From the NCBI GenBank assembly GCA_023807065.1, contig JAJJLU010000334.1, forward strand, positions 40,298-104,297: a stretch of 64,000 bases of DNA, read 5' to 3'. A program made the translations under genes and the position numbers. Of the stretch, positions 1 to 9,390 are shown piece after piece (within the stretch, counting starts at the first letter, position 1; each line of letters opens with the position of its first letter). The stretch is from Isotricha intestinalis (lineage: Eukaryota; Ciliophora; Litostomatea; Vestibuliferida; Isotrichidae). The notes beneath the pieces are model-generated. The model was not told the DNA's origin. It did not search any database and was given only the letters and a program-made list of their open reading frames with translations.

Positions 1-896
1 AAATAAAACCAAATTAAAAAATACCATCCATTTAATAAAAAAATGTTTAAAAAATGGTTATAATAAAAAACATTATAATTAAAATAAATTGCAATGATAA
101 TACAGTTTATAAATATTATTCCTTTATAAATGATTCTATAAATCATTTTATTTTCTAAATGGTGAAAAAGTATATAAGAAGAAAAAAAGCATAATTCAGA
201 TAAAATATTTTCTAAAGTTTCATAATAACAATTAGTTCTACATAAATAATTCTTATCTTGAATTGTTCCAATTTCATAATAATATATTGATAAAATAAAA
301 GAATATCCTAATAAAATTATTAAAAAAAAAAAAGATATAATTAAATAAAATAAATGTTTTCCATTATAGCATTTAATTTCAAGATATTTATGTTTATTGT
401 TTTCACAATGAATGATAATCATCATTATATTTATTAAAGGACAAATTCCATAATTATTCAAAATTAAATTAAAAATATTTAAAAGTTTAATTGGAAATGT
501 AAAAGAAACTTTTCTATGGAAAGAAACAATAATTATATAAATAATACATAAAAATATTATGGAACAAAAAACAATAGAAATTATAAATCTTGACATAAAA
601 GAATTTTTATCAGTAATATTTCTATGAGGAGTAATAACATATTTTATAGAATCAAGTAATCTTATTACATAATCATCTTTTATTAATTCTTTTGGCATTT
701 TTGTTGAAGATATTGATATAACTTGTAAAAAAAAAAGTGTTTTTAAAAAAACAAAAGTCAATTGATTCTTAATTTTATAACTGAGCATAGTTTCAAATAT
801 TTGAAATAGTATTAATATTATTTTTTTTTGATAAACATCTAAATTTTGCATTGATTCATCAAGATCAATATATTTAATTACATTATCTTCAATCAT
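1..896 (-). CDS. Partial multi-pass membrane protein, ciliate TmcB-like N-terminus (3' end outside window)
   Basis: From an ATG at 896 the minus strand is open without a stop to the window edge, about 298 codons, so the C-terminus is missing. The visible part has roughly six hydrophobic segments, near residues 44-63, 100-125, 140-162, 183-204, 255-272 and the truncated end. Between segments three and four is a loop with two cysteines and the pattern HCENNKHKYLEIKCYNG. This arrangement of repeated membrane spans with a Cys-containing loop followed by Gly-x-His and another span resembles the N-terminal membrane region of the large ciliate TmcB/PAS-type proteins. That resemblance is from memory of the family. 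The domains that would confirm it lie outside the window. It is transcribed divergently from the TRAPPC6 gene across 113 bp. Confidence 0.6.
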   Translation of the reverse strand, partial: MIEDNVIKYIDLDESMQNLDVYQKKIILILFQIFETMLSYKIKNQLTFVFLKTLFFLQVISISSTKMPKELIKDDYVIRLLDSIKYVITPHRNITDKNSFMSRFIISIVFCSIIFLCIIYIIIVSFHRKVSFTFPIKLLNIFNLILNNYGICPLINIMMIIIHCENNKHKYLEIKCYNGKHLFYLIISFFFLIILLGYSFILSIYYYEIGTIQDKNYLCRTNCYYETLENILSELCFFSSYILFHHLENKMIYRIIYKGIIFINCIIIAIYFNYNVFYYNHFLNIFLLNGWYFLIWFY

Positions 897-1009
897 TTTT
901 TTAAAAATAAAATCAATAATTTAATTATCTAAGCATCCATAAAAATATAAAATATAAAAGAATAAATTAATTATTTTAATTATGTTATTAATCATATAAA
1001 ATTTAAATA

Positions 1010-1588
1010 ATGAATAATCAAAATATTCAAGATTCAGTTTTTTTATTGATGACATATGAATCAATAAAATATATTTTATCTAAACAAATAGAAAAAAAAG
1101 AAAAAAAAGATGAAATAGAAGAATTAGGAATAAATTTTGGAGAAAAAGCAACAAATCATTTAATGAATAATAATGTAAATGAAGGAAATAATAATTCAAA
1201 GAAAATAACAGATTATATTTTAATATTTATAACAAGGAATGTTTGGGAATATATATTTAAAGATGAAAATAGGAAATTAAAATCCGATAAAAAAGGAGTA
1301 TATTATATTAATTCAGGAGATTTAAAATTATATAATTATTTAATAACAAATAAAGATTTTCAAAATGATGAAATTTTAGAATCAATAATTTGGTTTATAA
1401 GTGGAATTTTAAGAGGAGCATTATTAGCTTTTAATATTGAATCTTTAGTAACTGGTTCAGTAAAATTATGGACTAATGATGATAGTGATTCAAAAAATAA
1501 AATTAATGAATCTTATTTAGTTTTTACTTTTGCTATTAATATTGTTAATTTTGAATTTAAATATGATTCAGACTTTAATCAAAAATAA
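1010..1588 (+). CDS. TRAPPC6: TRAPP complex subunit 6 (TRAPPC6/Trs33-like)
   Basis: This 192-residue protein is probably the Trs33/TRAPPC6 subunit of the TRAPP tethering complex, which works with the TRAPP core as a Rab guanine-nucleotide exchange factor at the Golgi. The signature is the C-terminal helix LRGALLAFNIESLVTGSV (about residues 128-150), which matches the conserved LRGAL...GIESVVTASV of animal TRAPPC6. An N-terminal Phe-Leu-rich helix and a central ITRNVWEYIF helix also fit the fold. The protein ends just after a short beta strand, as family members do, which supports TAA as a real stop. It is slightly longer than human TRAPPC6 because of an Asn/Lys-rich insert near residues 28-65. 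No intron is needed. Confidence 0.85.
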   Translation: MNNQNIQDSVFLLMTYESIKYILSKQIEKKEKKDEIEELGINFGEKATNHLMNNNVNEGNNNSKKITDYILIFITRNVWEYIFKDENRKLKSDKKGVYYINSGDLKLYNYLITNKDFQNDEILESIIWFISGILRGALLAFNIESLVTGSVKLWTNDDSDSKNKINESYLVFTFAINIVNFEFKYDSDFNQK

Positions 1589-1636
1589 ATAAAAAAAATA
1601 TAATAAAAATAATAATTTTTAATAATTTAATTTCAT

Positions 1637-2359
1637 TTATTTTTTTGAATAGGATATTCTTAATATACAATCATTTCCAAGATCAAATTTATCATATTTT
1701 AATAAAGCCTTTGTTGCATTTTCAACTGTATCATATTCTACAAAACAAATTCCTTTTGTTGGAAAATATTTTACTTCTTTAAATCCTTGTAAATTATTTT
1801 TAAATAAATCAACTAACATTTGATTTGTTACACTATTATTTAAACCTTGAACAAAAAGTGATTTATTTAATTCTTCTGGATTTATTTTTATTTTGATTTC
1901 ATTTTCATTATTTAAATTATTAATTTCTATAATTTCATTATTATTATTATTTTTTTTATTTTTTAATTGCTCAACTTCATTTTTTAAATTTTCATAAAAT
2001 TCATCTCTTATTCTTTTTCTAGATAAATCTTTTAATTTTTTTTGTTTTTCTGTTAATTTACCTTGTAACATTAAAATTGAATCTGAAGGATTTTTTGCAA
2101 ATTCAATTATTAATTTTTTATTTAAAAATAATTTATCATTTAAATTTTTTTTTGCATTTATTGATTCTTCTTTTGTTTTAAAAGATATAAAAGCTTGTCC
2201 TTTTAATCTTATTGTATTTCTTACTCTTATTTCAATAATTTCTCCAAATTGAGAAAATTCTTTATTTAAAGCTTCTTTTAATTCATCTATTTTAATTTTT
2301 TCATTTAAATTTTTTATATATAATGTTTCACATGGTTTTTCTTTTGATTTCTTAGACAT
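1637..2359 (-). CDS. SNRPA: U1A/U2B''-type snRNP protein with two RRMs
   Basis: This 240-residue protein has two RNA-recognition motifs. The first (about 12-90) carries RNP2 LYIKNL and RNP1 KGQAFISF, and the segment NLNEKIKIDELKEAL is nearly the U1A/U2B'' consensus. The sequence after RRM1, ending in SILMLQGKL, also matches U1A. A Lys/Asn-rich linker leads to RRM2 (about 166-240) with LFVQGL and GICFVEY, and the protein ends ISYSKK, close to the end of metazoan U1A. The family binds U1 or U2 snRNA stem-loops within the spliceosomal snRNP. One protein often serves both roles in protists, so SNRPA versus SNRPB2 cannot be decided. It converges on TRAPPC6 with 48 bp between stop codons. Confidence 0.85.
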   Translation of the reverse strand: MSKKSKEKPCETLYIKNLNEKIKIDELKEALNKEFSQFGEIIEIRVRNTIRLKGQAFISFKTKEESINAKKNLNDKLFLNKKLIIEFAKNPSDSILMLQGKLTEKQKKLKDLSRKRIRDEFYENLKNEVEQLKNKKNNNNNEIIEINNLNNENEIKIKINPEELNKSLFVQGLNNSVTNQMLVDLFKNNLQGFKEVKYFPTKGICFVEYDTVENATKALLKYDKFDLGNDCILRISYSKK

Positions 2360-3039
2360 TTAAAATTTAATTATTTTCCTTAAAAATTAAAGTTTAATTA
2401 TTTAAAATATTTAATACTTTTATACACTTAATATTCTCAAATGAAAAAGAAAAATAAATTTAGTTAATCTCAAAACAAATTGTAAGATTAGAAATAATTA
2501 ATTCTCAAAAAATAAATAATAATAAAAAGATAAATTATAAAAAATACAATAAAAATGTCTTTGGCTTTAAGTACAAAAGTATGAGAAAAATTCAAAGAAA
2601 ATAAAAAATATATATGTATGGATTTTTTTTTAATAAGGAATATAATTTAGTATACTAATTAAAAAAAATATTAAAAAAGATTTATCTTTATGTGTGAACC
2701 TAAGAAAATATTTTTAATCAAAATTCAGAAAATAAATATGTGTATTGAAATCATTTTGTGAAATTAACTTTTGATTCATCTAAAAGTATGAGTAAAGACA
2801 GTAATTTGAAAAAATTAAAAAAGAAAAAAGGAAATTTATTAAATTCTGTTTATGATTTAACATATAAATTTATTAAAAAAATATTATATAAATGATGCTA
2901 ATTATAATAATAAAAATAATAATTATAATATATGTATAATAATAATAAAAAAATATATTGAATTGAATTCAGATTGAATAAAAATAAAAATAAACACAAC
3001 ACGTTAAAATTAATTTGAAAATATTCTTATGCAAACATA
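2360..3039. other. AT-rich spacer, no gene recognised
   Basis: About 680 bp between the U1A-like gene and the kinase relic. All frames are broken by frequent stops. A 36-codon ATG-initiated run near 2788 is Lys/Leu/Asn-rich and may be a decayed N-terminus belonging to the downstream relic. No RNA gene or convincing repeat is visible. Confidence 0.5.
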
Positions 3040-3620
3040 CATTTAATTAAAAATTTTAAAACAAAAACTTAATAATATGCACCCAAAAAATTAATTATAG
3101 ATGGTGAAAATGAATGGAAAAAATAACATTAGAAATAAATATAATAAAAGTTTTATCAAAATTAAAGTTAGAAAATAATTATTATGAACGATATTCATTA
3201 AAAATAACATCAGATTCTATAATTTTATTGAAGTCTTTAGCAAAGTCAGATTGAAAAATAAATGGATTATAAAACAATATTTTCAATGAGCAAATCTTGT
3301 TAAAAATTTAAAAGAATTGTTCTTATGGATTAAGGTTAATATAACATAAAAATATTGTTCATAGAGATATTAAACCATAAAATATTTTATTTAAGGAAAA
3401 TGGAAATTATAATTTTGTGATTTTGATGAAATAATTTTTGTTAAAAAAACCTTATTTAAATGATGATATAAGAGGAATGAAAATATTTATATATCCAATA
3501 TTATAAAATTAAATGATATCTGGAAATTAAAAAACAGAATTAAACACATATAAAAATTATTTTATTTTCTTGTTTAATGTATTATATTGTTTATTTTGTC
3601 AACAAAATTAAAAGATGAAA
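3040..3620 (+). pseudogene. Decayed protein kinase relic
   Basis: Recognisable kinase subdomains follow one another in order on the plus strand but in a broken frame. A beta-3-like stretch with YAPKKLIID lies near 3076. An alpha-C to catalytic-loop frame runs from an ATG at 3114 and includes KNIVHRDIKP (HRDIKP at 3360-3377) followed by stop TAA (3378-3380) and NILFKENGN. A CDFDE segment at 3416-3430 sits where DFG is expected, and an activation-segment-like DDIRG follows at 3462-3476. At least three frameshifts fall at A or T homopolymers. About seven TAA and one TGA interrupt the frame, several where Gln or Trp is common in kinases (P-stop-N in the HRDxKPxN motif). It cannot encode an intact kinase. 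Decay by GC-to-AT transitions (CAA to TAA) explains most stops. The exact ends are uncertain. Confidence 0.6.
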
Positions 3621-3831
3621 TAAAAATTTAAATATAATTTAATATCAAATAATATCTAAAGTGATGAAAAATATTATTGATATAATTATGAAAAAGATAG
3701 TTTATAATAAAAAAGATATATTAATTAATTTTATTCAATGATATCGATGAATCAATAATTTGAAAATAAATATTTTTATTTTTAATACAAATTTAAATTT
3801 TTTTTTGAAAAATTCTATTTATAATAAATAA

Positions 3832-4152
3832 ATGGGAAATCTTTGTTATGATATAAAAAGTGATGAGAATCTTGAACTTAAAAGTGAACGTCCTCCAATA
3901 AAGCCAACGTTAATTTGTTTTTTTGAACATGGAAACGAAGAACAAAAAAATTATTGTATTAAATTAAGAGATCATTTTCAAAATGAAAAAACAATTAATT
4001 ATGAAATTAAATCTATTCCAAAAGTCCCTTTTCTTATTAAAATTATTTATAAAGATAAAGAAGAAAATTTACAAGAAGAATTTAGTAATAGTGATAGTGA
4101 TATGGAAGAAACTTTAAGGAAAGCTTATGATTTTTTAAATTCTATTGATTAA
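3832..4152 (+). CDS. Small protein with an MGNLC N-terminus (possible N-myristoylation)
   Basis: This 106-residue protein begins MGNLCYD. Gly2 followed by Asn and Cys5 fits an N-myristoylation site with a nearby palmitoylatable cysteine, suggesting membrane attachment (inference). The body has a beta-like ICFFEHG stretch, an amphipathic helix, a second strand with VPFLIKIIY, an acidic Ser/Asp cluster (NSDSDMEET) and a final helix. The alternation could be a small thioredoxin-like or Rdx-like fold, but no CxxC is present, so no family is claimed. The upstream sequence is A-rich directly before the ATG, as for other genes here. Confidence 0.6.
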   Translation: MGNLCYDIKSDENLELKSERPPIKPTLICFFEHGNEEQKNYCIKLRDHFQNEKTINYEIKSIPKVPFLIKIIYKDKEENLQEEFSNSDSDMEETLRKAYDFLNSID

Positions 4153-4682
4153 TTTTTTTATTTAATACTCAATTATATTTAAACGTTTATTAACATTTAA
4201 TTTAATTCATTTATATTTATTTCATTTATATTTAAAACTTTTATATTTTTTTATTTAATCGAGAATTATTAAAAAAATCAAAAGAACACATAAATATATA
4301 TTATAAAATTATTATCTTTCTTTTTTAAGTAAATAGATTAATTCAAATGATCCCAAATATTCTTGAATTAAATATTACAGAATATTGCCAATTTTTTATG
4401 CTTATTATGTAAAATGAGAGAAATTAATAATATTGATATTGAAAATATAAGTTATTTTATATACTAAAAAATAAAGAGAAATTTTTTAAATTTTTTTTTA
4501 AATATTGTTTTATTTTTATATAAATATCAAATATTTTAAAATTGTAAATTCAAATATAATATATTAAAAACAACTTATAATTCTAAATAAGTCATCATAT
4601 AATGTCATATATATACTTAATTAAATAAAAAATATTTCTAAATTTATTTATAAAGAATATCAATTAACTTTTTTAATTATTA
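4153..4682. other. AT-rich spacer, nothing recognised
   Basis: About 530 bp of low-complexity A/T-rich sequence between two convergent genes. No open frame of note, RNA-like structure or clear repeat is seen. Confidence 0.5.
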
Positions 4683-5711
4683 TCATTCACAAATTTCAAC
4701 TTTTTTATCGAATGATACTCTTTTTAAAGGTAAATTATTTTTTTTAAAATTCCTTTTCCTTAAAATAGATTGAATAGTTTTATTTTGTTTATTATTATCT
4801 TCATTTTTATTATTTATATTAATTTGATTACTAAAGTTTTCTCCTAAATTTTTATCTAATTCTTTAGAAATATCAGTTTTTGAACTTATAGAAGAAGCAT
4901 CATAACTCATTAATCTTTTTCTGGATTTTAATACAAATAATTCTTCCCAATGTTTTTCATTTTCAACTTTTTTTTTTTTACTTATCAAAAATTTTTTATC
5001 TTTCCTTTTTCTATAAAACATTCTTGAAGTTAAAACATTATAAAAATTACCTTCATTATCATTAGTAATAGAATATCTTGGATCAATAAATTTTTCATTA
5101 TTAACTTTAAAATTACATAATATTATTTTCCTCATTAATTTTATTTTTTTAATTGCCGTATAATAAGTATTTAGATATTTATTATATTTAAAATCTAAAT
5201 TTATTTTTGGTTTTTCTATAATCATTGAAATATTTAATTCATTATTTTCCATTTTTTTTTTTAATTCATTTATATTTGAAGAAAGAAAAATTTTATCAAT
5301 AATTTCATTTGATAATTTATAAAAAAAAAGAGCATCATTACTTAATAATTCTTTAATATTCTTTCGACAAATCTTCATTCGAATAATTGATTGAATTAAA
5401 ATTATACTTTTAATTCTTTCTTTTAATATATATTTTATTATTTGAAAATTTTTATATCTTTTATATATTAAAAATGTTCTTATTTTTGATTGTATTTTTA
5501 TTATATAAAATTTTCTTAATTCTATTATTCTTTTAATTAGAAACTCCCTTTTCTTTTTAATTGAAGAAGGTTTATTTAACTCATAATTAGTTTTATATTT
5601 TTGTTTTAAAAGAGAAAATAATTTCTTTGATAAATATAAAGAATAATTTTTTCTTGAACGAAAAATATTTGATAATGTAGAAAATTCATCGACAAAAATG
5701 TCGAGAAGCAT
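4683..5711 (-). CDS. IQ-motif protein with a C-terminal PP1-docking RVSF motif
   Basis: The 342-residue product is strongly basic. Two IQ-like motifs in tandem lie near residues 75-120 (IIKIQSKIRTFLIYKRYKNF and, after a spacer, ILIQSIIRMKICRK). IQ motifs bind calmodulin or EF-hand light chains, so a calmodulin-regulated cytoskeletal or scaffold role is plausible. The last 15 residues include KRVSFDKK. RVSF at 331-334 is a canonical [RK]VxF docking motif for the catalytic subunit of protein phosphatase 1. The centre is Lys/Asn-rich with no enzymatic domain. The start at 5711 is the first ATG of the frame. The protein family is not recognised. Confidence 0.65.
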   Translation of the reverse strand: MLLDIFVDEFSTLSNIFRSRKNYSLYLSKKLFSLLKQKYKTNYELNKPSSIKKKREFLIKRIIELRKFYIIKIQSKIRTFLIYKRYKNFQIIKYILKERIKSIILIQSIIRMKICRKNIKELLSNDALFFYKLSNEIIDKIFLSSNINELKKKMENNELNISMIIEKPKINLDFKYNKYLNTYYTAIKKIKLMRKIILCNFKVNNEKFIDPRYSITNDNEGNFYNVLTSRMFYRKRKDKKFLISKKKKVENEKHWEELFVLKSRKRLMSYDASSISSKTDISKELDKNLGENFSNQININNKNEDNNKQNKTIQSILRKRNFKKNNLPLKRVSFDKKVEICE

Positions 5712-6501
5712 TATTAAAAATTTATAATTAAAACTTAAAATAATTTTATTTTTAAAATAAGTAAAATTATTCTTTAATAAAAAATAAAAAAAATTTACAT
5801 TGAAAAAAAAATGTAAGCAATTTAAATAAAAAAATATTAAACCGTTTTGATCATAAATTTAATATTCATTTGAAAAAAAAGGAATTTTATGTAAAAATCT
5901 AAAAATAACTTTCTATCCTAATTTCAATTTATTATTTATAGTAACAATTATTATTTCTCTAATTCTTTCATTGTAAATATAAATCACTTGTTTTACAATA
6001 TTTTTTTGTCATATGAAAAAATAATTTAAGTAAATTTTCTTTTTTTTCAAAATTAATATTAAAAAAGTATGAAAATTATTATCTTCACTTTTTAGACCAA
6101 TTAATCTATAATCTAATTCATTTAAATGTAAATTATCTTTTGGAAAAGAATTTTCTTTTATATTTTTCATGATTGGATTTTCTTCCTAAAATTCTATTTA
6201 TCATAAATTTGTTTAATTGAATTTCAAAGTAAAATTTTTTTCTTCAAGAGACTGAAAAAATATTTATTTTTAAAAATTATTGGATTTTCTTTTTTTCTTT
6301 TAAATCTGAGAAACTAAATATTACTTTTTAAAATTTCTTATAAAGGAATATAATCAGAATTTTTTTCTTTTTTAAAATTAATGATTTATTTATTTATTTT
6401 TTTAATAATAAAATTAGTAATTAATGAATTTTTTAATTATATCTATTATTTAGAATAAATAAACTGTAATATGATAAAATAAATATTTTTCATATAAAAA
6501 T
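5712..6501. other. Spacer with one 53-codon minus-strand ORF or relic (6009-6170)
   Basis: This roughly 790-bp interval is mostly low complexity. On the minus strand, an ATG at 6170 opens a 53-codon frame ending at a TGA at 6009. Its first 37 residues are of normal complexity, with SFPKDNLHLNELDYRLIGLK, and the frame upstream looks coding but is interrupted by stops. It could be a decayed gene end or a small peptide gene. Nothing identifies it. Confidence 0.3.
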
Positions 6502-7172
6502 ATGAATCAGGATATTAAATATAGTAATTTCTTTTCGTAAATTATTTATAATTTTATTATAGAAAACATATGAAATCAACTGATGACAAACAAAAATATT
6601 ATTTAAATAAATCTCCTATTCCAGAATATTTCTTTAAAACTAGAAAATTTATTATGAATGAACGTAAAAGAAGAAAAAATAAAACTGTTTCTAAACATAA
6701 ATGTGATTTTAATAATGATGAAGATAATAAAGAATTTTATGATACATTTTTAGAAAAATTAAAAAAAGAAAATGAATGTACTAATATTTCAACAACTTTA
6801 AAAACTAAACATGTTAAAAATAAATTTTCTAATGTTAAAAAAATTGATTTTAATAATAATAATAATAAGAAAAATGTTGATTCAATTATAGAAAAAGTTT
6901 TTGATGAAAATTTAAAAAAAAAAAAAGAAAGTGAAAATAATGTTAAATTATTTTTAATATCATATGATTCTGATAATAAAATGGATAGTTTAAAACAAAT
7001 AGAAATAAAAAAGGAGAATTCTATTATTAATAAAAATATTAATATTAATCAAACCAATCACACAGTTAAATCTATAAAAAATCTTGAAAAAAATCTTATA
7101 AATAATATAAAACAAGTCCAAAAAAATGATAGTAATAGTTTTGTAAAGTGTTTATTATGTTGCATGAATTAA
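6502..7172 (+). CDS. Basic hypothetical protein with Cys-rich C-terminus, two exons
   Basis: The obvious frame starts at an ATG at 6570. Exon 1 from an ATG at 6502 to 6536 can join across a 26-bp GTAAAT...TATAG intron (6537-6562) in the correct phase, adding 14 residues and giving 214 residues. The protein is Lys/Asn-rich with no recognised domain. It ends FVKCLLCCMN. The clustered cysteines could be S-acylated, and CCMN has the spacing of a CaaX-type end, although Asn is an unusual final residue. Membrane attachment is therefore possible. If the intron is not real, the start at 6570 gives 200 residues. Confidence 0.6.
6537..6562 (+). other. Probable 26-nt spliceosomal intron
   Basis: GTAAAT at the 5' end and TTATAG at the 3' end. 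Removal joins two open exons in phase (TC plus A). Its length and ends match the other short introns in this window. Confidence 0.5.
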
Positions 7173-7598
7173 TGCTTTTAATATTATTTTTATCATTAAT
7201 ATATGTATAAAATAATTTAATCATAATTATATTAATAGTAAATATTTGCAACTATATAAATTTATAATTTATAGATATATTTCTTTGTAAATTAATTTTT
7301 AAAAACTTTTTCAATTTTTTTTCTAATCACTTAGAAAAATATTTGATTCAAAAAATTAATCACAAAAATTAATAATAAAATGAAAAAGTAACTGTATAAT
7401 AATATAATATATGGAATTAAAATTAAAATCTGAAAAAAGTATTAAAGTTTAATTAAAAATATTAAGAGAACTTTAACTCAATTGAATATTCAATATTTAA
7501 TATTAGATAAATATTGAAAATTACAATAAATTATATTATTTATTATAAAATATTTTTTAGGTATAATTTTATATTTTATTTTTTTTTGGAAAAAAAAT
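7173..7598. other. AT-rich spacer, nothing recognised
   Basis: About 425 bp of A/T-rich sequence after the Cys-tailed protein gene. No gene, RNA or repeat could be supported. Confidence 0.45.
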
Positions 7599-7709
7599 TT
7601 AATGACAATTCGAAGTAGGATCTATTCCTTTAATATATGTTGTCAAAGTAGGATCAAAAAAAAAATCATAACCATATAAATTTCTAAATAATAAAATATA
7701 AAAAATCAT
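7599..7709 (-). CDS. 36-residue ORF or terminal gene fragment
   Basis: This short minus-strand frame lies 18 bp from the start of the divergent cyclin gene. It begins with a hydrophobic MIFYILLF stretch. It then has unusually complex, GC-richer coding-like sequence including LYGYDFFFDPTLTTY and GIDPTSNC, and stops at TAA. A near-direct repeat AAGTAGGATC (two copies within this frame) encodes the two DPT tripeptides. It may be a microprotein, or the surviving 3' end of a lost gene. An acceptor-like TATTTAG just upstream could make it a last exon. No family is recognised. Confidence 0.3.
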   Translation of the reverse strand: MIFYILLFRNLYGYDFFFDPTLTTYIKGIDPTSNCH

Positions 7710-7727
7710 CAAATCAGAAAAATAAAA

Positions 7728-8777
7728 ATGAAATATATTCAAAAGAGTCCTTTTCTGTTTGAAAAATCGAAATTAAAAAAACATATCAAATTAAAAATAA
7801 AAAGAAAATCGAAGAATAAATCGTTAAAAATAAAATCACCATTTCAAATATTTTCTCAATCAAAAATCAAAAAAGTAAATAATAATTTAGAAATAAGTAA
7901 AAATAATATTCAATCTTATAAAGATTGGGATAAATATTATGAAAAAGAAATAGAAAATCATTTTAGAAGTTTTGCTTCTAAAATAATGGAAAATTTAATT
8001 AAAAACGATTTTATAAATAATTCAATTGTAAATAGAATCAAAAGTAATAATATAAATATAAATTTAAGATATTCACTAATTAATTATTTATTTCATATAG
8101 TTGAAATTAATAAAATTGATATATACATTTATTTTTTAACAATTGAAATTTTCGATTTATATTTCGAAAAAAATGATAAAAATATTGATTTAAATGAAGG
8201 AAAAATATTATTAATTACTTGTTTTCTAATTGCCTTTAAATTAGAAGGTATCAAATTCTTTTCTTCTGAATATTTATCTTATTTTATTTTTAAAGATACT
8301 CAATATACTTCTTTTGAAATAGAAGAAAAAGAAAAAGAAATTTATCAAAAAATAGGTTTAATGTTTTATAATAATAGTTTTACAGATTATTTCAGTGTTT
8401 GTATATTTGATTTTCAAATGAATTTGAAAAATAATTATCCAAATTATAATTATTTAATTTTTGAAAAAATTCAAAATGTATTTGTATATAATTTAAAATT
8501 ATTGCCTTTGGATTTAGAATTATTTTATTCAAATAAACATTTTTTGTTGATTATAGTAAGCTTAATTTTTTCTTTTGATTTAATAAGAAACCATTTTAAT
8601 TTTCTTGAAAATGAGTTCAATGTTTTTTATGAATGGGCATTTAACTTTTTGAAATTTATGAATTATGATATTAATCTAATAAAAAAATTATATAATGACA
8701 TTGAAACTTTTAATGACAAAATTAAAATAAATGTATATGAAATTTGGAATAATAATGAGTGTTTAAATTTTGAATAA
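7728..8777 (+). CDS. Divergent cyclin-like protein
   Basis: The 349-residue protein has a Lys-rich N-terminal 70 residues. From about residue 110 follows a helical region like a cyclin N-box: a helix with YFLTIEIFDLYF, then KILLITCFLIAFKLEG, which is the hallmark LxxxxxFLIAxKxE of cyclin helix 3, then a helix ending in the tyrosine- and phenylalanine-rich second half. A second helical repeat (about 230-330) would be the C-box. Cyclins bind and activate cyclin-dependent kinases. The partner cannot be told. The cyclin call rests on the helix pattern and is less secure than for the PHO80-type genes in this window. Confidence 0.55.
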   Translation: MKYIQKSPFLFEKSKLKKHIKLKIKRKSKNKSLKIKSPFQIFSQSKIKKVNNNLEISKNNIQSYKDWDKYYEKEIENHFRSFASKIMENLIKNDFINNSIVNRIKSNNININLRYSLINYLFHIVEINKIDIYIYFLTIEIFDLYFEKNDKNIDLNEGKILLITCFLIAFKLEGIKFFSSEYLSYFIFKDTQYTSFEIEEKEKEIYQKIGLMFYNNSFTDYFSVCIFDFQMNLKNNYPNYNYLIFEKIQNVFVYNLKLLPLDLELFYSNKHFLLIIVSLIFSFDLIRNHFNFLENEFNVFYEWAFNFLKFMNYDINLIKKLYNDIETFNDKIKINVYEIWNNNECLNFE

Positions 8778-9390
8778 ATAATTTTAAATAAAAACAAGTA
8801 TATATAATATAATTAATAAAATAAATTTATAATAAAAAATGAAAATTGTTTTTCTTGAATTGCAAATAGATCATCAGTTATTTTCATCGATTTCAAATTT
8901 TGTGTATTTAATTAATTACTTATTTTTTTTTCAATTCCTTCAAATTAATAGTTCTCTTTATATAATTCCTGAATTATCCATTTTCACCATGAAATAAATA
9001 ACTTTGATTTATTATAATATATTTTTGATTTAATTATTTTCTTTCTACATATCTATATTCAATATTTATTTTATGTTTATTGTTAAGAATATTTTTTATA
9101 TTTCTTTCATTTTAACAATCATACTTTTCATTTTCATTTATGTTTTTTTATTAAAGAAATATAATGTTTTATTCTTATTCTTGTAAGTCTTTCTTAAATA
9201 ATTCTGTTTTATTAATTTTTTATAGTATTTTTACTAATCTTTCTATTTGTATAATTATATTCCTTAATAAAATCTTCTTTTGTATAAAAGATTCATTTTT
9301 GATTAATATTCATTTTTGGAAAATAGTCATTTTGTATTTTTATAATTAAATATTATATTTTAAAAATAATTATTTTTTTTATTTTAGAAT
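8778..9390. other. Spacer, no supported gene
   Basis: About 610 bp. A hydrophobic 61-codon plus-strand frame (9164-9349) looks like the complement of Lys/Asn-rich sequence and is not credible as a gene. The minus strand has short coding-like runs broken by TAA and TGA, possibly gene remains, but too weak to delimit. Confidence 0.4.

Noticed and set aside
3832..4152. Assignment of the MGNLC protein to the selenoprotein W/Rdx family.
   Set aside because: The size and strand-helix pattern are similar, but the redox CxxC motif is absent and no diagnostic residues are seen.
9164..9349. 61-codon hydrophobic ORF before the RMC1-like gene, as a possible first exon or membrane peptide.
   Set aside because: Splicing candidates to 9391 give a stop, the RMC1-like N-terminus appears complete, and the composition fits the complement of AT-rich relic sequence.
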